DNA from: Tetrahymena elliotti 4EA
Taxonomy: Eukaryota; Ciliophora; Oligohymenophorea; Hymenostomatida; Tetrahymenidae
Direction: 5' to 3'
Assembly (NCBI GenBank): GCA_000231825.2
Contig: JH720298.1
Span: 660,080 to 724,079 of the forward strand
DNA length: 64,000 nucleotides
Part shown: positions 25,221-37,421 of the stretch, in pieces
Numbering within the stretch: the stretch's first letter is position 1
How the letters are laid out: each line of letters opens with the position of its first letter
Program-made: the position numbers and the translations under genes
Notes under the pieces: model-generated
What the model saw: only the letters and a program-made list of their open reading frames with translations
Told to the model about the DNA's origin: nothing
The model's database searches: none

Positions 25221-26035
25221 ATTAAAATATTTCCTTAAAAAGGGGTTTATTTTCGATGATGACAACATTTACAAATAAAAAATAAATATAATAAAATGAT
25301 ATTTTATTATTAATAAGTTCATATTTTATATTTTGAATATACTTTTACACCGTTTCATTTGTAGAGTTAACTAAGTTAAAATTTTAATTTTTGGGGATAC
25401 TTTTTAATTCATTTCTTTCTTTTAGCATGAAATAAATAAAATTAAAATATTTCCTTAAAAAGGGGTTTATTTTCGATGATGCCAACATTTACAAATAAAA
25501 AATAAATATAATAAAATGATATTTTATTATTAATAAGTTCATATTTTATATTTTGAATATACTTTTACACCGTTTCATTTGTAGAGTTAACTAAGTTAAA
25601 ATTTTAATTTTTGGGGATACTTTTTAATTCATTTCTTTCTTTTAGCATGAAATAAATAAAATTAAAATATTTCCTTAAAAAGGGGTTCATTTTTGATGAT
25701 GTAAATATTTACAAATAAAACACAAATTTAATAAAATAATCATTATTTATAAAGTGGAATAAAGTCCCATATTTTAGTTTTTGAGTATGATTGTTCTTTC
25801 ATTTCTTTTTAGAATCAAGCAAAAAAATTTTCAAATATTTCTTTAAAAAGGGATTCATTTTTGATGATGGAAACATTAAACAAAAAAAACAAGGATTTAA
25901 TAAAATAATTCATTTCGCATGAAATAAAAGAAATTTCAAATATTTCCTGAAAAAGGGATTAGTTAATATTTGATGATGGAAGCATTAAACAAATAAAACA
26001 CAGATTTAGTAAAATAATGATTTTTGATGAATAAT
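25221..26035 (+). repeat. 220-bp tandem repeats plus degenerate partial copies
   Basis: Units start with ATTAAAATATTTCCTTAAAA at 25221, 25441 and 25661. The first two are exactly 220 bp apart and appear to differ at one position (GATGACAAC versus GATGCCAAC). The third is diverged. Shorter partial copies with AAGGGATTCATTTTTGATGA and AAAGGGATTAG follow near 25845 and 25950. The array ends at the 3' side of the minus-strand exonuclease gene. It has no coding frame. Confidence 0.9.
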
Positions 26036-26077
26036 GTTAACATCTTCATATTTTAGTTTTTGAATATACTATTTATA

Positions 26078-27103
26078 TCATTTCTTTCCTTAATCTTAAT
26101 CTATTTGTTTTTAATATTTCTTATATATTAATAAAGCTGCTCTGGCATCAGAAACAGAGTCATGAGAGCCTTCTTGGAAGGTGATTCCTAACTCTTGTTT
26201 CACCATTTTTTTAAGTGAAACCTTTTTACCTGATTGCTTTAATTCTTTATAATTAGAGATATCTCTAGTCATTTTATCTTTAGGAGGCTCAAATTTAATT
26301 GCAGTCAAATCATGCTATACTGAATGGCCTACTATAATTTTATCTTTAAGGATTTCAAATATTTTGTTTTTGACTTCTGAGTAAGTTGGAGCACTCTTAA
26401 TGTGATTGAATGTAATACCACTAACCTTAGTCAAATAATTTTTAATTTTCTTTTAGGGTCTTACATAAGTATCTAAAAGAACATGTCCATTATAATTTAC
26501 TATTGATACTCTAGCAAGCTCTTAAGTAGGATAGCCATCTTTTTGGCTAGATTCACATTGAACCATTTCACAGTCTATTGCAACGATAGGAGTTACACCT
26601 TTAAATCCTTCATTTTAAGGCTCTAAAGACTTAAATTAGTTATTATTTTATTTACCCTAACTTTCATTTTGATGAGTCTTTTTATTATTTGTTTATTTCT
26701 TATTTTTGTCATCTTCATTACCATTGCTTTGAGATTATTGGCTAGTCATAAACTTCTTCCAATTGCTTGAAACTTCTTAAGGAGCTTTTTATTTAACATT
26801 TCTAATTTATTTCTTTTACTTTGTATCATCCCCATTTTCCTAAGTATCTTTTGGTTTATCTTCTGATGACTATTCATTTGCTTTTTCATTTTTATTAGCC
26901 TTGTTAAACTTTCTTTCTTTTTAGTCTACATTTTTTGCATCTCCATTTTGATTTTTAAATTTTTTCTTGATCTAACCACCAAATTACTCTTCTAAATCAT
27001 CTTTATTAGAGTTAAAGCAGTTAAAATCCAGAGATTCAAAAATTTTCATTTAAGATTCTTTCTCCTTTTTAATTAACTCTAAATCTTCTACTTAATCACT
27101 CAT
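26078..27103 (-). CDS. REXO4-like DEDDh 3'-5' RNA exonuclease
   Basis: This is a single exon of 341 residues. The first 165 residues are K/E/Q/N-rich and basic, with an SSNWKKF motif of the kind seen before the domain in REX4 relatives. The exonuclease domain carries all five expected residues: Asp177 and Glu179 in AIDCEMVQ, Asp265 in VGHSVQHDL, and His314 and Asp319 in SHDSVSDARAA. KVSGITFNHI and LLDTYVRP are also typical. Family members are nucleolar and trim pre-rRNA, so a role in ribosome biogenesis is likely. A conserved core placed after a basic tail argues for REXO4 rather than ISG20. The protein ends YKKYQKQIDQDQGKK, where two TAA codons and one TAG codon are read as Gln. Confidence 0.9.
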
Positions 27104-28220
27104 TTTTAATATTGTTGTTTTTTTCTACTTACGCCTTAAATATTAAAAATATAAATCAATCTAAAAATTATTCAATTAATTTAAACCCTTCAATTTTCTG
27201 ACAAGTATCTAAAGCAATAATTATAATTTAGAAATTTTGATATATGCTAGAAATGGTAAAAACATAATTAAAAATTAAAATATCCAAAAAAAAGTGAAAT
27301 ATTCCTTTGTTTTGATTAAAATAAAAATTCTATTTGGTAAAATGTATTTTTTCTTTTTTGACTGAAATTCATCCATAATAAACTATTCTTAATTATAATA
27401 AGTTTACAAATTTTGCTAAAATTTTGTAGTAAATCTAATTCTGATTCATCAAATATTTTGATTTCTATTAAGAAAAAATAAGATAAGGAAGATACAGATT
27501 TGGAGGCTGGATAGGAATATGAGAATTTTCAAGGAAAGCAAATAAAATCAAGAGATGAAACAACACATGATTTAGATAGCTCTAATTAGAAATAGTAAAC
27601 ATTATTTTGAATTAAAAGAATAAAATTTTTGAATTAAACTTAGCAGAATAGTAAAATAAATAAATGAAAATAATAATACAATCCTAATAAATTTAACATA
27701 CAATTTTATTTAATGTGTTCTAGCAAATAAAAAAAATTCTAAATAAGTGAGTAATTATAATATTTTAGGATTTTATAAAATTAATTGAAAAGCTTCACTT
27801 ATTAAAATAAATTTTTATGGAGATATTTTAAACAAAATGAATAAGTGATTTGCATAAAACTAATTTTGGTTTAGAAATTTTTAAAATGATATTTGTGTGT
27901 TTGTTAAATTTTTAAAAAAAATAAAATTTATGAATTTAAATACTATTTTATCTTATTTAGAAACTTTTTGACAAAGTAATACTTAAATTTAAATAATAAC
28001 AATTGTATACATACATTTCTATAAAACCAAGAAAGCAAAATTGTCTTGATAATAATATCTAGAGTTAATTTCGAATTTTAGATAAAATCATAACTTTGAA
28101 TTGTCTTTTAAGTGTTTTTTTGAAGGAAATAAAAGTTTTATCACTAAATTTTCTACTTAGTTTATAAATTAGAACTAATTTAAGTTAAGAAATTAAAATT
28201 TTAATTTGAAAGAGCAAGTT
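27104..28220. other. Spacer with a possible exon fragment
   Basis: This is mostly A/T-rich. A plus-strand TGA-free frame ending at 27610 reads KEDTDLEAGQEYENFQGK and looks coding, but it has no ATG. It could be a terminal exon or a relic. Nothing else was recognised. Confidence 0.35.
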
Positions 28221-29747
28221 TCACTCATATCTCCATTTTTCTAATGTGGATTCTTATATATCAAAAATCTCTACTCTATCAAAAATTCGATCAGAAAATA
28301 TTAAGCAGAAGTAAAATCTTCTATCATCTGATAGTTAGTTACATTATTTTTTTTTTATTTTTTAAGTATATTAAGGAAAATCTGTCATTTATAAAAAGTG
28401 ATGATATATATTAACTCTAAATTCTATTATTTATTGGCCCTCATTTTGCTAATTTAATTCTTTAAAAAGCTCATAGCTATCAAATAACAGTTGATTCCTA
28501 TAATATCCTTTATGATTCTTAAAATCAGGGCTATAGAGTCCAAATGTAAATGATGAACCTTTAGAACCTTTAATTTTGAAAGTATAATCCTTATTCCTAT
28601 CTAATTTATAATTTAAGTAACACATTTTAGATTTATCAAAATTATTATTTAAATAATTAGTATAGAAATTTCCTTATGTATTAATTCCAACTTTCATACT
28701 AGAAACATCATCAACGTCAAACCTTATTAGCTAATAACCTTATAAGTAAAGTTGAATAGTAAACTTTAAATATTTCTATTCCTTTTTTTATTCCATTTTG
28801 TCAATAACTAAATCTTTTTGGCTCATTATTTTTTAACATAACTAAAATGTATTTAAATTCGCATTTTATAAAGCCTCAATGCTTTAATTTTAGAAATAAA
28901 GTAGCTTATCCAATTGTTATTCAATAAATTAATCTAAAATTAATTTTTCTTTAACATTTTTCTCTATTCCTTCTTTGAAACAATCAAATTAGTCAATGAA
29001 ATGTTTAATTTAATTTTTAATTTTTAAATGAGTCATTTTAATATCATTTAATTATTTTTCTTTCATTTCCAGCTTATCAAAAGTAATTTTTTCTTCTTCC
29101 TTTTAAGAATCAAATAAGTAATAAGGTGTAAAACTTATATTCTAAAATAAATCTGTAAGTATTTCTTCAACAAAAGAAAGATCTTTTTCATTAAACTAAT
29201 TAAAAAATTCATATTTTTTAATCATATAAGAAAGTATTGCTGTGTATTCATTTTGCTTATCATATTATGAGCTAATTTGAGATTTGATTTCATTTTCTAT
29301 CTCTTAAATTTGCTTATCTTCCTAATTTATTGAGTCTCTCATTTCAATTAATTTAGACATTCTGCAATATTCTTCAATAATTTTATTTTTGTAATCAATT
29401 ATACTTTGCAATTCTATCAGTGATTTCTTTTTCTTTTCAGAAAGTATCTTTTATATACCAAAACCTAACTTATCAAAAAAATCAATAACTTGCTATTCAG
29501 CATTTAAATTTTCATATTTTAAATTCAATACTTTTTATCTCAAGTTAACATCAGAAATAGGAGGCCAATTTCCAAAGTAAGTTTATTCATCACATTTAAC
29601 AATATCTTAAATCAAAAGGCAATTCACTTCTTATTTTTAACTTGAAAAGCACTTAGCACACTTAAGAATACGATCAGAATCTGTTAATAGATCTATATAT
29701 AAGATAGGAGAGTTTCTGTGATACTAGCATACAATTTCCCTATTCAT
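28221..29747 (-). CDS. B-box-like zinc motif, coiled-coil protein
   Basis: The frame runs from ATG at 29747 to TGA at 28221-28223, 508 residues if uninterrupted. The N-terminus has C-x2-H (VCQYHRNSP) and C-x2-C (LKCAKCFSS), followed by Cys42-like NCLL and VKCDEQ. This resembles the single B-box-type finger of a large ciliate family. A long E/K/Q-rich coiled coil covers roughly residues 80-340. The C-terminal part, with FTFGLYSPDFKNHKGYY, looks like a beta-sandwich of the kind that ends these proteins. The last 85 codons lie past a poly-T tract (28349-28360) and are doubtful, so the true end or an intron may lie near 28400. It could be a TRIM-like scaffold. No RING is present. Confidence 0.68.
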
Positions 29748-30344
29748 TTTAAACTAACAATCTTTTTTTCTAATTTACTTAGATTTGTAAAACTATTTTT
29801 TTTATAATTAATTATTTATTTTTCTAAACCAATTTTTATGAAAAGAGATCATTTTGGATAAATTATTAGTATGATTCCTGTGCTTATCCATTTATATTTT
29901 TAAACTAACCCTATTTATTAATAAAGAAATAAATTGAAAATTTTATTTAAAATTTTTACATGGCCGAAGATAGATAGATACTTCTTTTAAATTTCCTTAC
30001 TCAGATATATATTTTTATTCTTGATATAAATTATCCCTCTTTTAATTTGATTTTTACTTGAGATAATAACCATTTATGAAAATATGAAATAATTTTGCTT
30101 TGAGTTGTTGGCTGTAATTAATGCTTTTTGTAATTTATGTGTTTATTTATGTAAGTAAAAAGGTTATTTTTTTTCAAAGGCTGATAAAAAAGATAAAGGA
30201 TTGATTGGTAAATTTGAGTATTGAATATTTATAATAAATAATAAGATAGAAAAGAATATATCCTTAACAGAACTATTTTACTTGTTTTTTTACTAATCTT
30301 GATAAATTTTCAATATATTTTAATAAATTCCAAATTTAGATGGA
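29748..30344. other. Divergent intergenic region
   Basis: These 0.6 kb lie between divergently oriented genes and so presumably hold both promoters. The sequence is A/T-rich with no recognisable motif. Confidence 0.5.
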
Positions 30345-32733
30345 ATGATTATAAACAATCATCAATAAAATGATAGATATAATCTTTTGAAGTATAGTTC
30401 TTGTGAGAGAAAGCCCTCATCTTCAATAATTTCAGATACAAGAAAAATATATGATTAGATGTATATGGAAAATTTACCTAAATTTATAACCAAGTCTCCA
30501 AAAATGAGTTTCTAGCATAATTAGTTGAATCTTAGTGGATCTAAAAAAAATGAATAATTATTAGATAAAGCCTTTAAATAAATTGAGTAGATAAAACATA
30601 AGCACTCATAACACTTTAATGAATCTCATTTCAGCCTAGAAAGGATAGGGTTGAATCCAAAATCTTATTCTAGCATAGTTTATAAAAAATAACAAACTAA
30701 TTGTATCAATCCTATTTTAGAGTACATTAACAGAAATAACATAGGTATCCCTTAAGATTTTTAATATAAATCTGAATTAAAGAAGAGTATGATGAATTAA
30801 AAGTAAAAATAATTTGAAGATTAGACTTATTAATATGATGAAGCTTAACATTATCCTTCTCAAAATGAGTCTTACTATCTAAATGATCACAGAAGAAGCA
30901 AATTACAAACAAGAATAAAGGATTTAAAGAATATTGAATAAGATTAAAATGAGTACTCTTAATAGGTTTATGAGCAGCTAAAAAACATTTTAAGTCCTAA
31001 AAAGAAATCGAAGGTACACACATTAATACTCCATATTTAAATTATTAGATTATTTAAATAATGAATAATAGGAAAATGAGATAGATCCTTTGAAATAGCA
31101 TAATCTGAGATATAAAGCTAAGTTTCAAAAAAATTCATAAAAAATATAAATTAAAGGCTAAACATCTGGTGCAACCTCTCCTATGAATTAGTCTCCTTAG
31201 AGGGTATTTTCTCCTCCAAAAAATGTTGAATTCAATAACAAAAATCAGGCTATAAAATTAAATTAGAGTTATTTAAATAAAAGTGATATTATTTCTACCT
31301 CTTCAACTCCAAATTAGAATTAATAACAGAAAAATACTTCTTAAGATAACAAACAATAGAAAAGTGGAATAGCTAAAGGACCAGAGAAGAAAAGTGATTA
31401 ATTATTTGAGTATCTTAACAGCTAAAAGAATCCTATTATTGTTGAAGGAAAAATACTCTCCAATGAAGAGAATAAAAACAAGTAAAATGGCTCTTTGAGA
31501 TATTCTAAAGATGACTCAAATAAACAAGACAATAAGTAGTTAAATAATCAAACTAATGATATTTAGTTAAGAAAATACTCAACTCCTCTGAAAGCTATCA
31601 ATGATTACAAAAATAACAATGCAAATTTGAATTAATCAACAAAATCAAAATAAAGATACAATAAATCTTAAGAAATTTAATAAATGAATAAAACAGAATG
31701 CACTAATTAGAAGCAGTAAGACTCAAAAAATTAAGTCAATATTAATTTTCTAAATGTTTAGAACTATAGCTCCAAAATCAAGGAAAATAAGTCTTAAATT
31801 ATTGATAATAAGTAATTTGATGACTCTTTCATTTTAAGCCACAGTTCTCCAATAAAATAAAAACAAAATTCGGTAAATATTTCATTACATCAATAGAATG
31901 AATAAAACAAACTTGGAGAGCTTGAATCTAAAAGCTCTGCAATGATTCCAAATAATTAATCAGTTATTCTAAACTCAATAGCTTATTATGAGGAAGCTGA
32001 TTTAGCCGTATAATAACATGAAGTTTAAAAATAAAATAAAACAAATAAATACCTAAGTAGGCTTGGTCTTAATAATAAATATAGCAAAAGAGACTATTTA
32101 AAAGTATAAAATTAGAGTTATGTCAATTAAGAATTTCTCAACATTAATTTTGATAGTGAAAATCTCAATCCTAAACAAAAAAATGTAAATCCCTTGTAAG
32201 GAAAGATTTCTAATTCTAGCTAAAAAAGTATCTTGAATGAAAAAATAATTCCTTAATTAGGAGAACAATTAATTAGAAACTCTAAAAAAAGATCTATAAC
32301 AACACAGTAAGATCAGATTTAATTTTTGAATAAACAAAGGTTTTAAGAAATGCAAACTTTTAATAAGAAAAACATCTCTTAGTAAAACTATGAATTAAAA
32401 AATAGTTAATTGTCTAATCAAAACCAAAATTTACTAACAAGAAATAAAGAATAATACCATTTTATTAAAGAAAAAACTACTTAAAATACCCAGCAAAATA
32501 ACTTTATAAGCCCTGTCATATCTAGAAATATGAGTATCCTGTAACAATGTGATAACGAAAGTAAAAATATCCATCATTTATCCAAAATGTGGGAAAAAAA
32601 TATAGATAAAATGGCCAAAGAAAAGAATTAATATGACTAACAATACAGCAACCTGTAAGAATAGACAGTTACAAATGAAAATACCTCTGTCTTTCAATAT
32701 TATCAAAAATAAAGATTTAATACTGACTTTTGA
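30345..32733 (+). CDS. Q/N/S-rich, largely disordered protein
   Basis: Two exons (30345-31013 and 31072-32733) with a 58-bp intron joined in phase 0 give 776 residues. ATG 30345 is the first Met after an in-frame TGA. The composition is dominated by Gln, Asn, Ser and Lys. Examples are SGATSPMNQSPQRVFSPP, with SP sites that could be phosphorylated, and TSSTPNQNQQQKN. No folded domain, membrane segment or Cys cluster is visible. Many Gln codons are TAA/TAG. It could be a regulatory or cytoskeletal adaptor or an RNA-granule protein, but nothing in the sequence decides this. Confidence 0.75.
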
Positions 32734-33698
32734 ATTCAGCCTTTTATTTTTATTCAGATTTTATAGTTAAAAAATACTTCATAAAAAAAATAATTAATAA
32801 TTAACAAAGCAAATGATCTTTTAGATTAAAAAATTAAATAAAGTATATTATAACCTATCTATACTTTTTGTATTAAAGATTATTACTGATTTTTTAATTT
32901 TTTCCATGATTTCTTTAGTGTCTATTGCATATAATTTAATATTATAAAAGAAGTAATAAAATTTAACAAATAATTTGATAAAAATAAATAAATCTGAAAG
33001 AAAATAATTCTTTTTTTAAAAGAATAAACACTAATTTTATCATCTTAGTTTGGTTTTTAATTGTAGTAGAAGACATTTAATCTTATTTTTATTCAATTTA
33101 CTTGATTAAATTTTTGTCAAAAAGCTGAATCAACAAGAATGAAAGTTAAAATTTGTATTTATTAAAAATTTTTATTCATTTTTATGTATGTTTTTTTTAT
33201 TTTTATGATTTAATTTTTTAAGAAAATAAATGTCCTTTCTTCGGACATTAAGATAGAATAAAAATCAGATAATACTTAAAGAATTTATTTTTTAGATAAT
33301 TTAATTTAAAGAGTAGCTTTTTTGGCTAAATTTGGATTCTTACAAATACTTTGTCCTTGTTTAAATTGTTTGAAGAAAATAAATCTAGAAATATTTATGT
33401 TAAAATAATTAGAATTATCAATCGAGATCTTTGTTTAAAAATAGAAAATATTTAATTTTGCTTAGTTATTTTGTTTGAAAATATAATCTATAAAGGTATT
33501 TTTGATGAAAATAAATAAACACTGTTTAAAGCTACCAAAGATTTGTAATTTTGTTCATCTAATGTTGCAAAGATCATCAAAATAGATATTAAATTTCAAA
33601 AATAATGCAAAAAGTTAATAAATAATTGCTATTGATATTTTTTAAAGATAATAGTCGACAAATTTATTATTAAGTTTGTGATAGAAGTAGAAAGAACT
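32734..33698. other. Spacer, nothing recognised
   Basis: This is A/T-rich DNA with short frames only. Confidence 0.5.
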
Positions 33699-36196
33699 AT
33701 GTAACTATGTGATACTGATAAAGGAATATCTTGTTATTCTTTCTTAGCAGCTGCCATAGTCTAGCTAATTATTACCATATATTTTTCAATTCTTTGTGTT
33801 AAGGCTATGTAGATCTATAACTTAACTTCTCAAAAATATCCACTTATAACTAAAATACATCTTCTTAAATTAATTACTTTGTTTTCTATTATTGGAGTTG
33901 AGGTGGCAGGACTTTCATTGGCCTTTGAAAGATCATAAAGTGAATCTATTGACGCAAGTGAGTTATTCAATAGTATAGTATCTATTATTAGTGAGTTTAT
34001 ATGCATTTTTTTGCTCAGAAAAGAATTTTTGGTGTTGAAATTAACTTCAGGATATCTTAGATCATATATATCTTTAAGCTTCTTTATTTATACTGTAGTA
34101 TTGATGGTTAATGCATTTAATAACAAATAAAACACATTTGGGTTATCTCCTGATCAAATTGTTTATATCCTTTGCCTTGTATTAAAGTTTGTTTTATCTG
34201 CAGAAGTTTTCATATTTAAGTCTGATATCATAAAAAGCTAAAAATATGAGTAAGATGAATATGATTATAATTACACTTAAGAAGAATTAAATGAAAATGA
34301 TGATCTTTATTTTCATTTGCAAAATCAGCACATGGAAATAGATACTGATAAAAATGTAAATAAATAATCAGGTTGTGATTTCTAAATAATATACCAGGAA
34401 GTAGTTGAAAGTAGGGGATCTTAAGTCTTTCATTCAAAGAATCATCACACAAAACAAAGCTTCAATTAGCAGAATTAATTTTTAAATCCTTAAACTTTTA
34501 AAGGAGAAAATAGCATCAAGAGCAATAATCAGATTAGTTAAATTAGATCAACTGGAAAAAATAATTGCTAATAAGATGACATTATTAATCCTAAGTATTT
34601 GAATTGTAAAAGTTAACAAAATTCATAGTAAAAAGGATCTTTTTAGTCTTCTGATTAAAATCTTCTTTAAGCTATGCATAATAAAAGTAGTATAACTTAA
34701 AACACAAATTAAAAATCCTTTGTATAAAAATATGAGCTAGAAGGGAGAGGAAATAGAAGCTCATAGGCTAGTAATATTACTGAAACAATGCAAATTAATC
34801 ACTTATTTATAAAAGAAATTTAAAATTTAAATGGAACTATATTGATAAAAATACAGATAACTTTAATGAATGGATAAGAAGGAGAATTGCATAAAAGTCT
34901 GAAAGAATTTTAGTAAATTGTGACATTTATTAAGAATTTCTTCAAGCAATAAGATCCAGATTTAATAGAAATAGAATAAATGAACACAAATCTTAAATTT
35001 CACAATACTTAAGATGAAGAAATTCTGATGAGAAAATTAGAAAAAATTATGAATCTTATTATAATTAATAATTTTCATACAAACTCCAATATTAGCAGCT
35101 TCTTTAAGATCAGTGATTAGATTCGCTCTAATTCTTATAACGCTAATTGCGTAATTTAATTATTTTTTTATCTATCTATCTATCTATTCATCAAAGTTAA
35201 GCAACATAAAAAATATTTATTTTTATCAAATTTCAACAAAATTTTTGGAAAATTTTAATTGAATTAACAAATTTTGTCTAAAATATTTCATGATTTAAAG
35301 AATGATTGATAATATTTTTTATTTTTATAAATGATTTTTTTCTTTTATTTTTAGCAGAATGCTTTGCAAAATTGAATTAAAATCTATTTGATTTAATAAT
35401 TAATGTTAATTATTAATTAGGAAGAATAAATATTTAGTTCATATGGTAATTATTGCTTTTCTGACGAATAAAATAAAACAGATATGATGATTTCAAGAGG
35501 CTAAAAAAGCTTCTAAGAGAACTCCAAGTCTTAAAATTAGCTAACCTTTGAAAACGGATTGACTGCAGGTAGTAAGATCACAAATATCTAAGAAAAATAA
35601 AATTGCTTTAGTGATTATAATCACAGCAACAAACACGAATAAATCAGTGAAAATTCTAGTTAATAGGTTTCTATAAGTATAGGATCAGTAAGGAGTTCTA
35701 TTAATGATGACTCTTAAGAATTATTAAATAAAGAATCTAATACATAAGATATTATAATAAAAGTAAAATAAATTGCAACAGAATTCATACAAAAAGAAGA
35801 TTATACAGTAAGTTTTTTATTTCAACTTAAAATTTAAGTTTTTTTTACAATTAAGAAATACATCATAAAGCTGTAATACTTGTCCAACAAGGAAGTAAAG
35901 GACCTAACTATGGAGACTAGATATAAGGATATACTAACTATACATAATACAGTAAATTTCTCTAAGAAATAATAGTTTAATAATATTTTTATTAATATTA
36001 GATAAAAGAGTAATTACCAAAAGTAGAAATTCCTGAATTGCCATTTAAAGAGAAAACATTAGATATTTTTAAGAGTAAAACTGATTCTGATATAATTGAC
36101 TTCAGAAAAAAGACTCTTCCATCTTATTTTGAAACTATTTTAAATAACAAATAAATTAGATAACTTGACTTTATTAAAAAGACCTTTTTTTTATGA
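33699..36196 (+). CDS. Five-TM protein with C-terminal PX domain(s)
   Basis: Four exons (33699-35150, 35421-35807, 35856-35951, 36002-36196), all in phase 0, give 709 residues. Residues of about 10-180 form five hydrophobic helices. A polar N/Q-rich linker follows. A PX-like region lies at about 370-475 (GELHKSLKEF ... NISSFFKI). The C-terminal 110 residues are a clearer PX domain: YIIKLQYL, METRYKDILTIH, the proline-rich PKVEIPELPFK and DFRKKTLPSYFETIL. An Arg in TRYKD, a Lys in PFK and an Arg in DFRKK correspond to usual phosphoinositide contacts. PX domains bind PI3P on endosomes, so this may be an endomembrane protein. The PX domain only becomes continuous once the 48- and 50-bp introns are removed, which supports the model. 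Confidence 0.8.
35151..35420 (+). other. 270-bp intron carrying a TCTA microsatellite
   Basis: This GT-AG intron of the PX-domain gene is much longer than its other two (48 and 50 bp). It contains TATCTATCTATCTATC near 35169-35186 and several TGA codons in the flanking frame. Confidence 0.65.
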
Positions 36197-37421
36197 AAAT
36201 TTTCAATTTAACAATTTTAATAAGGAAATAAATAAACAAATCATTGTATATATTCTATTTTAGTTTAAAATTATCAAACATATTTAATTTATTGTTTCAT
36301 ATTTCTGTTTCAATTGAAGATTTATAAAATCTATGTTTATTTATAACTTTGAGATATTCCTTCTCCTTCCAAAAAATTAGTTTAAGTTAAATTGGTCTTT
36401 GTAAATTAACTTTTATCTCGAATAAAAAAGAGTTATAACAAAATGCAATTAAATAAAATAAAAAATGATATTTTAATGTAATTTTAAGTGACAAAAGAGA
36501 TATAAGAATGAATATGGAAGAAAAATCTAGGAAATAATCAAGTAAAAAGTAGTGATTTTTTTTCTATGATGAGAAGGTCACAATTTAACCAATTTTAATA
36601 GAAAAATTATTTTAATTTTAGTTAAAAGAAAAATTTTAAAGAATTAGATGAATGAAAAATATTACTGTTCTGTTAATATCCTTAAATAATATTTTTAATC
36701 AAATTTTATTATAAAATACTTAATTAAACGCTTTTCTTGTAAAAATCTTTAAAATATACTACCGCCAACAGTAACTGTTTTATTTTCTAATTTTATTAAT
36801 TTTGATAACTATCTATTTCAGGCATTCCAAGCTAAAATTTGAGAATAATAAATATTTATTAAAATAGGATTATTTCATAGACAACCAATTAGTAAATTTG
36901 ATATATTCTCTTGAAATTTTTAGAACAAAGAGTGATTATGATTTTTATACTTGTTAAACTAATTACATGGGATGAGCATAAAATTTAATGATAAAAAAAA
37001 ATTTGCAAAATTGATGATTGGTCAATAATTTTTTGAAAAGATTCAGTAAATAATTGAAACATGTCTAATTTGGTTACAAATTAACGATTTGGTAATATCT
37101 ATTTTAGATTTATGATTTTGTTTGCATAAAGTAGCAATTAAAAATCAATTATGATAATAAGTAAAATAACAACAATATTAGTCAAAAAAAATTGCAAAAA
37201 GTTAATGACTCATTTTTAACAAAAAGATTTTGGCTGAACATGATTTAAACCGCAATTACATAAAAATCCTATTATTTGTTACAAATCCTCTTGAAAAAAT
37301 TTGTTTAATTTTGCTATTATCAATCATTAGCTCTATCTAATTATAAGAAGCAAATACAATTTACAATAATAATTAATAAAATAAGATAACAAATAAATAT
37401 ACATAAACACATACATCATAT
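36197..37421. other. Spacer, nothing recognised
   Basis: This is A/T-rich DNA. Weakly similar segments containing TTGCAAAA occur near 37000 and 37190, but they are too diverged to call a repeat. Confidence 0.45.

Noticed and set aside
35160..35190. TATCTATC run as coding (Tyr-Leu-Ser-Ile repeats) in the PX-domain gene
   Set aside because: The frame soon hits TGA, and a GT-AG intron removing it joins two clear coding frames in phase 0.
36990..37240. Possible direct repeat containing TTGCAAAA
   Set aside because: The similarity is limited to a few short words that are expected often in A/T-rich DNA.
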